Assembly (NCBI RefSeq): GCF_002192255.1
Contig: NZ_CP021768.1
Coordinates: 1,506,001 to 1,570,000 of the forward strand
Direction of reading: 5' to 3'
Length of the DNA stretch: 64,000 bases
DNA from: Stenotrophomonas sp. WZN-1
Lineage (GTDB): Bacteria > Pseudomonadota > Gammaproteobacteria > Xanthomonadales > Xanthomonadaceae
Both the position numbers and the translations under genes were made by a program. The notes beneath the pieces are model-generated. The model saw only the letters and a program-made list of their open reading frames with translations, did not search any database and was not told the origin of the DNA. Position 1 is the first letter of the stretch, and the number at the start of each line of letters is the position of its first letter. Below, in pieces: positions 17,243-26,917 of this stretch.

Positions 17243-17553
17243 GCCCAGGCCCCCAGCAGGCGCGCAATGGCGGCCATCAGCAGTGCGGGCGCGAGGATGC
17301 CGACCCAGGCGCGCAGCGCGCTGCGGGTGGCGAACGCCCACAGCGCTGCGCAGGCGGCCACCAGGATGGCCAGCAGCATGCCGGTCAGCACGGTCTGGCC
17401 ACGTGCGCCGGGCAGCGCCACCGCGCAGAACACGCTGGTCACCGAGGCCAGCGCGTAGCCGCCGAAGATCGCGGCCAGCGAGCGTGATAGCACGCCCCAG
17501 CGCGGATTGGAGAAGAAGGTGCGGGGGCTGGCGGTTGCGGGCGAGCGGTCCAC
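17239..17553 (-). CDS. DUF3649-type small membrane protein
   Basis: A 104-residue protein with three hydrophobic segments (SLAAIFGGYALASVTSVFC, VLTGMLLAILVAACAALWA, WVGILAPALLMAAIARLLG). It matches DUF3649 proteins found between TonB-dependent receptors and PepSY proteins. GTG 17553 is preferred for the CAGGA upstream and the correct length; no in-frame ATG is available. Function unknown, but it is co-translated with the PepSY protein. Confidence 0.75.
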   Translation of the reverse strand: MDRSPATASPRTFFSNPRWGVLSRSLAAIFGGYALASVTSVFCAVALPGARGQTVLTGMLLAILVAACAALWAFATRSALRAWVGILAPALLMAAIARLLGAWA

Positions 17554-17660
17554 GGCATTCCTGCAGGTTTCAGTGAAAGGGAGCCGGTGCACCGAAGTGC
17601 ACCGGGGTTGGCCATCCCTGGCCGGGCAGCGGTCGCAGAACCGGTGCCATCCATCCAGGG

Positions 17661-19883
17661 TCAGAGCTTCCAGCGCAGCGTCATCGTCACGTTGCGCGGT
17701 TCGCCCCAATACACGCCGTTGTAGAAACCGACGTTGTTGAAGTACTTCTTGTCGAGCAGGTTGTTGATGTTCAGCTGCGCGCTGAAGTTCTCGTTGAAGC
17801 GGTAGCCGCCGGCGAGATTCACCAGGTAGAACGCGTCCTGGGTGATCTGCGCGCGCTCGGTGCGGCCGCTGGTGAGATAGTCGGCGGCCGGCTTCGTGCT
17901 GTTGTTCCAGAGGCGGCTCTGCCAGGTCACGCCGCCGCCCAGCCAGAAGCGGCCATCGATGCCGCCCGGGCGCCAGCTGGTGTTGAGGCGGAAGGTGTCC
18001 TGCGGGGTGGTGGTCCGCTGCAGCACGCCTGCGTTGTTGCGGATGACGGTGTGGGCGAAGCCCGCCGAGACATTCCATTGCTCGCCGATGCTGCCCTGGG
18101 TCTCGATTTCCCAGCCCTTCACCTTGTTGCCCTTGCCGGTGGATCGATAGGCCTGGCCACCGTCGGGCAGCGAGTTCAGCGGCACCGAATCGTCGATCTC
18201 GGCCACGTTGTCCTGCTTGCCTTCGAACACGGCTGCCGAAGCATTCAGCAGGCCGCCGAAGAACTCGGCCTTGACGCCGGCTTCGTACATGTCACCGACC
18301 ACCGGTTCCAGGTAGTTGCCGTTGCGGTCACGATAGTTCTGCGGCTTGAAGATGTCGGTGTAGCTGACGTAGGCGCTGAAGATCGAGTTGAAGTCATAGA
18401 CCAGGCCCGCGTACGGGGTGAGCGTATCGTCGGGCTTGTAGCCGGTGCGCGTGGTGCGGTTGCGGTTGCCGGCGTCGTCATAGCCATAGGCCCAGCTGCG
18501 GGTTTCCCAGCTGCCATAACGCGCGCCGACCACGGCCAGCAGCGGATCGGCTAGGCGCAGGCGCGCGGCGATGTAGGCGGCGCGCTGGCGCAGCTCGTTT
18601 TCCGAGGCCAGGCGGCCGAGGCGGGTGACCGGCAGTACCGGCACGTTGCCGGTCCAGTTCCGCCAGTCAGGCACCACGGCATAGGTCGTGCCGTAGTTGA
18701 AGTCCATGTCTTCGGACTCGCCCTTGCGCACCGACTGGCCCAGGCCGAAGACGAGTTCGTGCTCGCGCCCGAACAGCTTGAACGGCCCGCCCACGTTGAC
18801 GTCGAACACATCCATCGTGCTGTGTTCATTGAAGTGGGAAATGTAGGCGGTCACGCCGGTGCCGTCGGTGCGCGGATAGCCCGCCGCGCCGTACCAGACG
18901 CTCCCGTCGGTATCGCGTACCGCATGGCTGACGTTGCCCTTCACCGACCAGCCGTTGCCCAGTTGCTGTTCCAGGCGCGCGAAGGTGGTCTTCTCCACGA
19001 TCGGCCAGGCGCTCCAGGAGGCCGATAGGTTGGTCGAGCGCGGCAGGTTGGCCGGCGCGCCGTTGGCGCCCCAGTACGGCACCACGCCCCAGGTCACGCC
19101 GGTGGTATGCGGCGACTGATACTCGTAGCCCACCTCGAACAGCGTGCTGTCGCTCAGGTCGGCCTGGATGATGCCGTAGAACACGTCCTTGTCCAGCGCA
19201 TAGACATCACGGAACGAGTCGCTCTGCTGCTTGGCGGCGACCACACGGGCCCGGATGCGCCCGTCCCAGGCGACGGGGCCGCCGAGGTCGGCTTCCAGGC
19301 GACGGTTGCCCCAGCGGCCGAGGGTCAGGTTGGCACCCATCTGGAAGGTATCGGTTGGGCGCTTGCGGATCATGCTGATGGTGCCGGACGGATCGCCCGC
19401 GCCGGTGGTCAGGCCGGTGGCGCCGCGGATCACTTCGATGCGCTCGTAGATCACGTTGTCGGTGTTGGTCTTGACCGAGCCACCGAAGGTGTTGAGCATG
19501 CCGTCGATCTGGAAATTGTCGATGGTGTAGCCGCGCGAGACGTAGTTGATGCGCTCGCTGTCGGTGACCGACACGCTGACCCCGGTGACCTGGCCCATCA
19601 CGTCCGACAACGAGAACAGACCCATGTCATCCAGGCGCTGGCGGGTCACGACGGTTACTGACTGCGGCGTCTGGCGCAGCGACAGATCGAGCTTGGTCGC
19701 ACTGCGCGCCCCCTTCACCGTATAACTGTTGGGAATCTCGCCATCGGCAGTCACCTTCACGGTGTCCAGCGTGCGCGCGGAAGGATCGGCAGTGCCGTCG
19801 GCGTGGGCCAGCGGGGCGATCATCAGTGCGGTCACGGCCAGGGCCAGCAGAGTAGGACGAGGGGGATTGAGCGGCATTGCCAT
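17661..19883 (-). CDS. TonB-dependent siderophore receptor
   Basis: Outer-membrane gated channel for ferric siderophores, 740 residues. After the signal peptide (TLLALAVTALMIAPLAHADG) comes a plug domain (RQTPQSVTVVTRQRLDDM, YERIEVIRGATGLTTGAGDPSGTI) and a 22-strand barrel ending VTMTLRWKL. There is no N-terminal signalling (STN) domain, so surface signalling through a FecI/FecR pair is not expected, and none is adjacent. It resembles FhuE/FpvA-like receptors, but the siderophore cannot be named. ATG 19883 is chosen; ATG 19877 is equally possible. It heads the four-gene iron cassette. Confidence 0.92.
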   Translation of the reverse strand: MAMPLNPPRPTLLALAVTALMIAPLAHADGTADPSARTLDTVKVTADGEIPNSYTVKGARSATKLDLSLRQTPQSVTVVTRQRLDDMGLFSLSDVMGQVTGVSVSVTDSERINYVSRGYTIDNFQIDGMLNTFGGSVKTNTDNVIYERIEVIRGATGLTTGAGDPSGTISMIRKRPTDTFQMGANLTLGRWGNRRLEADLGGPVAWDGRIRARVVAAKQQSDSFRDVYALDKDVFYGIIQADLSDSTLFEVGYEYQSPHTTGVTWGVVPYWGANGAPANLPRSTNLSASWSAWPIVEKTTFARLEQQLGNGWSVKGNVSHAVRDTDGSVWYGAAGYPRTDGTGVTAYISHFNEHSTMDVFDVNVGGPFKLFGREHELVFGLGQSVRKGESEDMDFNYGTTYAVVPDWRNWTGNVPVLPVTRLGRLASENELRQRAAYIAARLRLADPLLAVVGARYGSWETRSWAYGYDDAGNRNRTTRTGYKPDDTLTPYAGLVYDFNSIFSAYVSYTDIFKPQNYRDRNGNYLEPVVGDMYEAGVKAEFFGGLLNASAAVFEGKQDNVAEIDDSVPLNSLPDGGQAYRSTGKGNKVKGWEIETQGSIGEQWNVSAGFAHTVIRNNAGVLQRTTTPQDTFRLNTSWRPGGIDGRFWLGGGVTWQSRLWNNSTKPAADYLTSGRTERAQITQDAFYLVNLAGGYRFNENFSAQLNINNLLDKKYFNNVGFYNGVYWGEPRNVTMTLRWKL

Positions 19884-20090
19884 CGGTGCGATTCCATGCA
19901 GGACGAAACAGGCGATGGAATGCGCAGGCACGGCAGCCATGCGCTCCGCGCACGTCGCCCAGCGAGTCCCATCGACGATGCGTCGCCCGCGCAGTGCGGG
20001 CGACCCGGTAGTCGGGGGATGTACACGGGCGAAGGGGCGGGTGGGTACGTGCTTCCGTGCCCCGCTTGGCTAAGCGTACAACCGATCGGC

Positions 20091-20111
20091 AAATGATAGG
20101 CATTCGCATTT
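20091..20111 (-). promoter_or_regulatory. Candidate Fur box for the siderophore cassette
   Basis: AAATGATAGGCATTCGCATTT matches the 7-1-7 Fur core TGATAATnATTATCA at 11 of 14 positions and has outer AAATG/CATTT symmetry. It lies 208 bases before the receptor start, so a leader of some length is implied. The position fits iron repression of the receptor, DUF3649, PepSY and DUF3325 genes. Confidence 0.6.
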
Positions 20112-20174
20112 CGTTAATCAAGCGTGACGAATTCCCTCTCCACGCAGGGCGTGGATCGACTGCCGGATGGGGTC

Positions 20175-21461
20175 CTAGAACCTGAACACCACCGTCGCCG
20201 CATGCAGCAGCAGGCCGATCAGCCCGCCCACCAGCGTGCCGTTGAAGCGGATGAACTGCAGGTCGCGGCCCACGCTCAGTTCCAGCTGTTCGACCAGGTG
20301 CCGCTCGTCCCAGCTCTTCACGGTCTGCGCGATATGCGTGGTCACGCCTTCGCGCAGGCGGCCGGTCAGGCGTTGCGCGCCTTCCAGCAGGTGCTGGTTG
20401 AGCGCCTCGCGCAGGGCCGGGTCGGCCTGCAGGCTGCTGCCCAGCGAGGCGAGGCTGCGCTGCAGGTGGCCGACCAGCGCCGAGTCCTCGCGCTGCAGGT
20501 CGGCGCGCAGGCTGGCATGGATGCGCGCCCACAGCCCCTGCACGTACTCCTGCAGGGCGGGGTGGTCGATCATTTCCTGCTTGAGCTGTTCGATGCGCTC
20601 GGCCAGGGCAGGGTCCTCGCGCAGGCGCTGCACGTAATTCTGCAGCCAGGTCTCGTAGTCCTGGCGCAGCGGATGCTGCGGCTCGGCCAGCACCTGCTGC
20701 AGTTCTTCCAGCACGGCCCGTGCCAGCCGCTCGGCCAGGCTGTCGCCGATCTCGTCGATCGGCTTGACCCAGTTCACCGTGCTCGACAGCGTCGGCCACT
20801 CGCGCTGGATGTAGCGCACGATCAGCTGCGAGGCGCGCTCCTTCACCTCCGGCTGCTCCAGCCAGCGGCCCAGGCGCTGCAGGCCCTCGTCCAGCACGCG
20901 CTGGTGGCGTCCGTCGGCGGTCAGCAGGGCCAGCAGCTCACCGGCGGTGGCGGCGGCATTCCACTGCCTCAGCTGCTGCACCACGAAGACGTGCAGTTGC
21001 CGGCGCACCGCGGTTTCGTCGAAGAAATCCAGCGCCTGCAGGGCCCAGCCACGGGCCATGTCGGCCAGCATCCGCGAGCGCGCCGGGTCGGCCAGCCAAC
21101 TGCCGAGACGGCTGGCCGGATCGAACACCTGCAGCTTGGCCAGCAGCACCTGCGGTTCCAGGAACTGGTCGCGCACGAACAGGGCGATGCTGTCGCCGAT
21201 GCGTTCCTTGCTGCGCGGGATGATCGCGGTGTGCGGAATCGGCAGGCCCATCGGCCGCCGGAACAGGGCAACGACGGCGAACCAGTCGGCAAGTGCGCCC
21301 ACGGCTGCGGCCTCGCAGAACGCCGAGACCCAGGCCCAGATACCGCGTTCGCCCTGCCAGTGGCTGACCGCGAAACCGGCCAGCATCAACAGCAGCAGGC
21401 CCAGCGCGAGGGCTTTCAGGCGCCGCAGCTGAGCGCGGCGCGGATCGTTGGCAGGCGTCAT
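20175..21461 (-). CDS. DUF445 membrane-anchored protein
   Basis: A 428-residue protein with N-terminal membrane helices (ALALGLLLLMLAGFAVS and WAWVSAFCEAAAVGALADWFAVVALF), the hallmark DUF445 stretch ADWFAVVALFRRPMG, a long helical cytoplasmic or periplasmic middle, and a C-terminal hydrophobic helix (FNGTLVGGLIGLLLHAATVVF). DUF445 proteins have no established biochemical role. It stands alone between the receptor promoter and a SMAG pair. Confidence 0.88.
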   Translation of the reverse strand: MTPANDPRRAQLRRLKALALGLLLLMLAGFAVSHWQGERGIWAWVSAFCEAAAVGALADWFAVVALFRRPMGLPIPHTAIIPRSKERIGDSIALFVRDQFLEPQVLLAKLQVFDPASRLGSWLADPARSRMLADMARGWALQALDFFDETAVRRQLHVFVVQQLRQWNAAATAGELLALLTADGRHQRVLDEGLQRLGRWLEQPEVKERASQLIVRYIQREWPTLSSTVNWVKPIDEIGDSLAERLARAVLEELQQVLAEPQHPLRQDYETWLQNYVQRLREDPALAERIEQLKQEMIDHPALQEYVQGLWARIHASLRADLQREDSALVGHLQRSLASLGSSLQADPALREALNQHLLEGAQRLTGRLREGVTTHIAQTVKSWDERHLVEQLELSVGRDLQFIRFNGTLVGGLIGLLLHAATVVFRF

Positions 21462-21497
21462 GCCTGAAGTCTAACCGCAGCCCGGTGACGCCTGTCT

Positions 21498-21566
21498 GTA
21501 GAGCCGAGCCCATGCTCGGCTGCCTTGCGCGTGGCAAAGAGCAGCCGAGCATGGGCTCGGCTCTAC
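21498..21566 (+). repeat. Inverted pair of SMAG (GTAG) elements
   Basis: GTAGAGCCGAGCCCATGCTC at the left and its mirror, GAGCATGGGCTCGGCTCTAC, at the right are separated by a short spacer. It fills the gap between the DUF445 gene and the ParB-like gene. Confidence 0.85.
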
Positions 21567-21585
21567 AAAAGCGCGTCGAGAGCGC

Positions 21586-22464
21586 TTACAGCACTTCCAG
21601 CTGCTTGCGCAGCGCGGCCAACTGCGCGCGCAGGGTGTCGTTCTCGCGGGTCAGCGCGACGACGCGGCGGCGCAGTGCCGGTGCATCCTCGCCCAGCTGC
21701 TCCAACGCCGACAGAACCTCCGCGTCGCGGCTGGCAATCTGCTCCTCGTCCGCTTCCTCGAAGTCCATTTCGGCCGCTTCGGGCTTCGGTGCGCGTGGCT
21801 TGCGCTTGGACTCGCGCACGCGCTTGGCGGCCTGCTTCAGCTCGTCCTTGCCACCGGCGGCGGCGGCGCGCTGCTCGTCTTCCGGCAGATCGGCCACGGC
21901 CGCAGCTGCACTGATCGAGATCACGCCGGCCTTCACCGCTTCCACCACCTCGGCTGCGGCCTGGGCGTGGATGCGCTCAATCATGCCGACCTGGCTGGTG
22001 CTCAGCTTGGCCTCGCGGGCCAGCTCGGCGCGGCTGATCTTCGGTGCCGGTTCCCACGGCGGGCTGTCTTCACCGGCTTCATCGGCGACGTCGGCGGTGC
22101 CATCGCTCTCGCGCTGCAGCTGCGCCTGCTCGACCTGCTTGCGGGCGGCCAGGATGTCGCGCTTGCGCAGCGCCAGCACGCCGCGCTGGAAGTCGGACAC
22201 GCTGCGGCGGCCCAGGTGCTGCTCGATCATCCACAGGTGCACGTCTTCCATGCTCTGGAAGCGGGTGTTCTGCACGGTGTTGAAGGGCAGCCCGTGCTTC
22301 TGGCAGATGCCGAAGCGGTTGTGGCCATCGACCAGCACATCGCCCCACAGCACCAGCGCATCGCGGCAGCCTTCGGCCAGGATGCTGCGCTCCAGCGCGT
22401 CATGTTCGTCCGCGGTCAGCGGGTCGATGTAGGCCTTGAGTTCTTCTTTGACGACGATATCCAT
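21586..22464 (-). CDS. ParB/Srx-fold protein with C-terminal coiled coil
   Basis: A 292-residue soluble protein. Residues about 8-60 form a ParB/Srx-like domain (DPLTADEHDALERSI, VLVDGHNRFGICQKHG), where the DGHNR loop matches the nucleotide-binding region of ParB-fold proteins. Then come LGRRSVSDFQRGVLALRKRD and a helix-turn-helix-like stretch (ISRAELAREAKLSTSQVGMIERI), a Lys/Arg-rich linker, an acidic patch, and a C-terminal leucine coiled coil (LRRRVVALTRENDTLRAQL). No parA partner or parS is adjacent, so chromosome segregation is not indicated. ATG 22464 is chosen; GTG 22470 is possible. Confidence 0.8.
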   Translation of the reverse strand: MDIVVKEELKAYIDPLTADEHDALERSILAEGCRDALVLWGDVLVDGHNRFGICQKHGLPFNTVQNTRFQSMEDVHLWMIEQHLGRRSVSDFQRGVLALRKRDILAARKQVEQAQLQRESDGTADVADEAGEDSPPWEPAPKISRAELAREAKLSTSQVGMIERIHAQAAAEVVEAVKAGVISISAAAAVADLPEDEQRAAAAGGKDELKQAAKRVRESKRKPRAPKPEAAEMDFEEADEEQIASRDAEVLSALEQLGEDAPALRRRVVALTRENDTLRAQLAALRKQLEVL

Positions 22465-22527
22465 GGGCACGGCAGCGAGCAGGAGCGGAACCGCCCATTG
22501 TACCCGCTCGCCCCCCCCGGCCCGGGC

Positions 22528-23880
22528 TCAGGCGGTGGCCCGGATCATCTCGCCCAAGGTGCCGGTGATCTGGTCGATCTGTGCCTTGTCCACGATCAGG
22601 GGCGGCGACAACGCAATGATGTCGCCGGTACAGCGCACCAGCAGCCGGCCGTCCTGGAAGCAGCGCCGGAACACCTCATAGCCACGGCTGCCGGGGGCAT
22701 CGCGGCGCGGCGCCAGTTCGACCGCGCCGACCAGCCCGAAGTTGCGGATGTCGATCACGTTGGGCAGGCCCTGCAGCGCGTGCAGCCGTTCCTGCCAGTA
22801 CTCACCCAGTTCGATGGCACGTTCGAACAGGCGCTCCTCGGCATAGACCTCCAGCGTGGCCAGCGCCGCTGCACAGGCCAGCGGATGCCCCGAATAGGTA
22901 TAGCCATGGAACAGCTCGATGGCCTGTGGCGGTGCCTGCATCAGGGTTGCATGCACGGCGTCGCTGGCCAGTACGCCACCCAGCGGTACCGCGCCGTTGC
23001 TCACCGCCTTGGCGAAGGTCAGCAGGTCCGGAGTGACCCCGAAGCGCTGCGCGGCGAAGGGCATGCCGACCCGGCCGAAGCCGGTGATGACCTCGTCGAA
23101 CACCAGCAGGATGCCGTGGTGGTCGCAGAGTTCGCGCAGGCGCTGCAAGTAGCCCGGCGCGGGCAGGATCACCCCGGCCGAACCGGCGATGGGTTCAACG
23201 AACACGGCGGCGATCGTCGAGGCATCATGCAGCGCGATCAGCCGTTCCAGGTCGTCGGCCAGCTCCGCGCCCTGGCGTGGCAGGCCCCTGCTGAACGCAT
23301 TGCGTTGCAGGTCCAGGGTATGCCGCAGGTAGTCGACGCCGCCCAACTGCAGGCCGAATGCTTTGCGGTTGTTGGGCAGTCCGCCCAGCGCCATGCCGCC
23401 GAAACCGACCCCGTGGTAGGCCTTCTCGCGGCTGATGAAGCGGGTGCGCTGGCCCTCGCCACGCTGGCGGTGATAGGCCAGCGCGATCTTCATCGCGGTA
23501 TCCACCGCCTCGGACCCGGAGCTGGTGAAGAACACATGGTTGAGCGGGGCGGGTGCCAGCGCGGCCAGCCGCTGCGCCAGCGCAAAGGCCGGCGGCGAGC
23601 CCACCTGAAAGGCTGGCGAGTAGTCGAGGGTGCGTGCCTGCTCGACGATGGCCTCGACGATGCGCGGTCGTGCGTGGCCAGCATTGCAGCACCACAGGCC
23701 GGCGGTACCGTCGAGGATCTGGCGACCGTCGACGTCCTCATAGTGCATGCCTTCGGCGCGTACCAGCATGCGCGGCGCGGCCTTGTACTGGCGGTTGGCG
23801 GTGAACGGCATCCAGTACGCGTCCAATGACTCAGGGCGCTGGGTGGCCAGGTCGTGCAGGTCGCTTTCGGGACGCTTCAT
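22528..23880 (-). CDS. Class III aminotransferase (omega-amino acid:pyruvate type)
   Basis: PLP-dependent transaminase acting on terminal amines such as beta-alanine, GABA or putrescine-like substrates. The 450 residues have the cofactor-binding GSEAVDTAMKIAL, the aspartate region LLVFDEVITGFGR and the Schiff-base lysine in DLLTFAKAVSNGAVPLGG. YWMPFTANR near the N-terminus is typical of omega-amino acid:pyruvate aminotransferases. It is divergent from the PuuC-type dehydrogenase, so it could provide either the putrescine transaminase or the GABA transaminase step; sequence alone does not decide. Confidence 0.85.
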   Translation of the reverse strand: MKRPESDLHDLATQRPESLDAYWMPFTANRQYKAAPRMLVRAEGMHYEDVDGRQILDGTAGLWCCNAGHARPRIVEAIVEQARTLDYSPAFQVGSPPAFALAQRLAALAPAPLNHVFFTSSGSEAVDTAMKIALAYHRQRGEGQRTRFISREKAYHGVGFGGMALGGLPNNRKAFGLQLGGVDYLRHTLDLQRNAFSRGLPRQGAELADDLERLIALHDASTIAAVFVEPIAGSAGVILPAPGYLQRLRELCDHHGILLVFDEVITGFGRVGMPFAAQRFGVTPDLLTFAKAVSNGAVPLGGVLASDAVHATLMQAPPQAIELFHGYTYSGHPLACAAALATLEVYAEERLFERAIELGEYWQERLHALQGLPNVIDIRNFGLVGAVELAPRRDAPGSRGYEVFRRCFQDGRLLVRCTGDIIALSPPLIVDKAQIDQITGTLGEMIRATA

Positions 23881-23984
23881 GCCAGCTCCATCGGGTCCGA
23901 TGCGACGAATGTAGCGCAGCCGCGTCACGGCGGAGTCGTGGCGTCCCCGGTATAACCAAGGCTCGTTGAATGTTGGAGCTTCCC

Positions 23985-25481
23985 ATGGCCGATTTCCCCG
24001 ACCGCAGCCACTGGCAGGCGTTGGCGCTTCAGCTGTCGATACCCGGCCAGGCCTTCATCGACGGCCGTTATGTCGATGCGGCCAGCGGTGCCCGTTTCGA
24101 CTGCATCAGCCCGATCGACGGACGGGTGCTGGGGGCGGTTGCCGACTGCGACGCGCAGGACGTGGAACGTGCGGCACTGGCCGCGCGGCGCAGCTTCGAG
24201 GCGGGGCACTGGTCACAGGCCAGTCCGGCCCACCGCAAGCGCGTACTGCTGGCCCTGGCCGCACTGGTTGAAACGCACGCCGATGAACTGGCCTTGTTGG
24301 AAACCCTGGACATGGGCAAGCCGGTGCGTGACGCCCGCCGCATCGATCTTCCGGGCGTGGTGCGCTGCCTGCGCTGGACGGCCGAAGCGGTGGACAAGCT
24401 GTATGGCGAGATCGCGCCCACCGGTCCGCACGAACTGGGACTGGTCACCCGCGAGGCGGCGGGCGTGGTGGCGGCGATCGTGCCGTGGAATTTCCCGTTG
24501 CTGATGGCCTGCTGGAAGATCGCGCCGGCGCTGGCGATGGGCAACTCGGTGGTGCTCAAGCCTTCCGAGCGCTCGCCCCTGAGTGCGCTGCGGCTGGCGA
24601 CGCTGGCCGCCGAGGCCGGGTTGCCGGAGGGCGTGTTGAACGTGCTGCCGGGCCATGGTGCGCGCGTTGGTGAACCGCTGGCCCTGCACATGGACGTGGA
24701 TGTGCTGGCCTTCACCGGCTCCACGGCCACCGGCGCCAGGCTGCTGGGGTATTCCGGGCGGTCCAATCTCAAGCGGGTCTGGCTGGAGTGTGGCGGCAAG
24801 AGCCCGCACCTGGTGTTCGCCGACGCTCCCGATCTGGACGCAGCGGCCAAGGCCGTGGCACAGGGCATCTTCTTCAATCAGGGCGAAGTCTGTACCGCCG
24901 GTTCGCGGTTGCTGGTACAGCGCTCGATCCGCGAGGATTTCGTGCACCAGGTGGTTGCCTACGGCCAGCACATGCAGCCGTGCCATCCGCTTGAAGCCGA
25001 CGCGCCGATGGGCGCGCTGGTGGATGCCGCGCATCTGCACAAGGTGATGGGGGATATCGCGCGTGCCGAAAGCGAGGGCGCCCGCTTGCTGCTGGGCGGT
25101 CATCGCGCCGAGGTCGAGGCAGGTGGTTGCTATGTGCAGCCCACCGTGTTCGATCAGGTGAGCCCGGACCAGGCACTGGCGCGCGAGGAAGTGTTCGGGC
25201 CGGTACTGGCCGTGCTCGGCTTCGACGACGAAGCCGAAGCGGTGCGCCTGGCCAACGACAGCCGCTACGGCCTCGCCGCCGGCCTGTGGACCTGCGATCT
25301 GGGCCGTGCCCATCGCGTGGCGCGCGAGCTGCGTGCCGGCAGCGTCTGGGTGAACGGCTGGGATGGTGGCGACATGACTGCACCGTTTGGTGGCTACAAG
25401 CAGTCCGGCAACGGGCGGGACAAGTCACTGCATGCGTTCGATAAATACAGCGAGATCAAAGCCACCTGGATCCAGCTGTAA
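23985..25481 (+). CDS. puuC: Gamma-glutamyl-gamma-aminobutyraldehyde dehydrogenase (PuuC-like)
   Basis: NAD(P)-dependent aldehyde dehydrogenase, 498 residues, the length of PuuC. IVPWNFPLLMACWKIAPALA is the cofactor groove, LECGGKSPHLVF holds the general-base glutamate and NQGEVCTAGSRLLVQ the catalytic cysteine. In the Puu pathway it oxidises gamma-glutamyl-aminobutyraldehyde to gamma-glutamyl-GABA. GGAG lies six bases before ATG 23985. The substrate is inferred from similarity to PuuC/4-guanidinobutyraldehyde enzymes and from the other puu genes 10 kb away. Confidence 0.82.
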   Translation: MADFPDRSHWQALALQLSIPGQAFIDGRYVDAASGARFDCISPIDGRVLGAVADCDAQDVERAALAARRSFEAGHWSQASPAHRKRVLLALAALVETHADELALLETLDMGKPVRDARRIDLPGVVRCLRWTAEAVDKLYGEIAPTGPHELGLVTREAAGVVAAIVPWNFPLLMACWKIAPALAMGNSVVLKPSERSPLSALRLATLAAEAGLPEGVLNVLPGHGARVGEPLALHMDVDVLAFTGSTATGARLLGYSGRSNLKRVWLECGGKSPHLVFADAPDLDAAAKAVAQGIFFNQGEVCTAGSRLLVQRSIREDFVHQVVAYGQHMQPCHPLEADAPMGALVDAAHLHKVMGDIARAESEGARLLLGGHRAEVEAGGCYVQPTVFDQVSPDQALAREEVFGPVLAVLGFDDEAEAVRLANDSRYGLAAGLWTCDLGRAHRVARELRAGSVWVNGWDGGDMTAPFGGYKQSGNGRDKSLHAFDKYSEIKATWIQL

Positions 25482-25615
25482 CGACGCGGCTGCTCGACGC
25501 TGCAGAAGAATGGCGCCTGTCATCCTGGTTGGCATCGGTGTCGGCTGAAACCATCGTCCCGTGCGGCCACTGCCACGTGGCAGAATCGGGCGATCCGCCG
25601 TTACCCGTGTTGCCG

Positions 25616-26917
25616 ATGTCGACGATCACTGCTGCCGCGCCGCCCGTGAATTCCCCCCGCCGTGTCCTGCTGGCCAGCCTGATCGGCACCACCATCGAAT
25701 TCTTCGATTTCTACATCTACGCCACGGCCGCGGTGCTGGTGTTCCCGCACCTGTTCTTCCCGGACAGCAGCGAACAGGCGGCGCTGCTGCAGTCACTGGC
25801 GACCTTCGCGGTGGCGTTCATCGCACGCCCGGTCGGCTCGGCGGTGTTCGGCCACTTCGGTGACCGCATCGGCCGCAAGGCCACCCTGGTCGCCGCGTTG
25901 CTGACCATGGGCCTGTCCACGGTGCTGATCGGCCTGTTGCCGACCCATGCGCAGATCGGGCTGTGGGCGCCGGCACTGCTGGCGCTGTGCCGTTTCGGCC
26001 AGGGCCTGGGGCTGGGGGGGGAGTGGGGCGGCGCGGTGCTGCTGGCCACCGAGAATGCACCGCCGGGCAAGCGCGCCTGGTACGGCATGTTCCCGCAGCT
26101 GGGTGCACCGCTCGGCTTCCTGCTCTCAGCCGGCATCTTCCTGGTACTGGGCCGCTGCCTGAGCCAGGCCGATTTCCTGCAGTGGGGCTGGCGCATTCCA
26201 TTCGTGGCCAGCGCGCTGCTGGTCGGCCTCGGCCTGTGGGTGCGGCTTAACATCCACGAGACCCCCGACTTCAAGAAGGCGCTGGAACGCAAGGCGCCGG
26301 TGCGGCTGCCGATGCTGACGGTGCTGCGTGACCACCCGGTACCGATGCTGCTGGGCACGCTGGGCGCGTTCGCCACCTTCGTGCTGTTCTACCTGATGAC
26401 CGTGTTCAGCCTGGGCCATGGCACCGCGGTGCTGGGCTACAGCCGCGAGCAGTTCCTGCTGATGCAGATGGCCGGCATGCTGTTCTTTGCGCTGGGCATC
26501 CCGTTGTCGGCGCGCTATGGCGACCGCTGGGGCACGCGCCGCACGATGATCGTGGCCAGCGTGCTGATCATTGGTTTCGGCGTGCTGTTCGCACCACTGT
26601 TCCAGCCGCACAGCCCCTGGCTGGTCACGGCGTTCCTGTGCCTGGGCCTGTTCCTGATGGGGCTGACCTACGGCCCCTGCGGCACCTTCCTGGCCGAGAT
26701 CTACCCGGTGGAAGTGCGCTACACCGGCGCCTCGCTGTCATTCAACCTGGCCGGCATCCTGGGGGCGGCGCCGGCGCCGTACCTGGCCACCTGGCTGGCC
26801 GAACGCTTCGGCCTGGTCGCGGTCGGCTACTACCTGTGCCTGACTGCGGCAGCAACCCTGTGCGCGTTGGTGGCACTGCACCGGCGCGCGCTGCGGCTCA
26901 GCCAAAGAAGCGCTTGA
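25616..26917 (+). CDS. MFS transporter, metabolite:H+ symporter (MHS) type
   Basis: Twelve-helix inner-membrane transporter, 433 residues. [19 protein letters not shown] at the N-terminus and [14 protein letters not shown] in the first cytoplasmic loop are typical of the MHS branch that imports organic acids, betaines or polyols. [21 protein letters not shown] is a second family signature. The substrate is unknown; the position after puuC might suggest an amine-derived acid. ATG 25616 gives a normal family start. Its last 20 bases overlap the convergent hemerythrin gene. Confidence 0.88.
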   Translation: MSTITAAAPPVNSPRRVLLASLIGTTIEFFDFYIYATAAVLVFPHLFFPDSSEQAALLQSLATFAVAFIARPVGSAVFGHFGDRIGRKATLVAALLTMGLSTVLIGLLPTHAQIGLWAPALLALCRFGQGLGLGGEWGGAVLLATENAPPGKRAWYGMFPQLGAPLGFLLSAGIFLVLGRCLSQADFLQWGWRIPFVASALLVGLGLWVRLNIHETPDFKKALERKAPVRLPMLTVLRDHPVPMLLGTLGAFATFVLFYLMTVFSLGHGTAVLGYSREQFLLMQMAGMLFFALGIPLSARYGDRWGTRRTMIVASVLIIGFGVLFAPLFQPHSPWLVTAFLCLGLFLMGLTYGPCGTFLAEIYPVEVRYTGASLSFNLAGILGAAPAPYLATWLAERFGLVAVGYYLCLTAAATLCALVALHRRALRLSQRSA

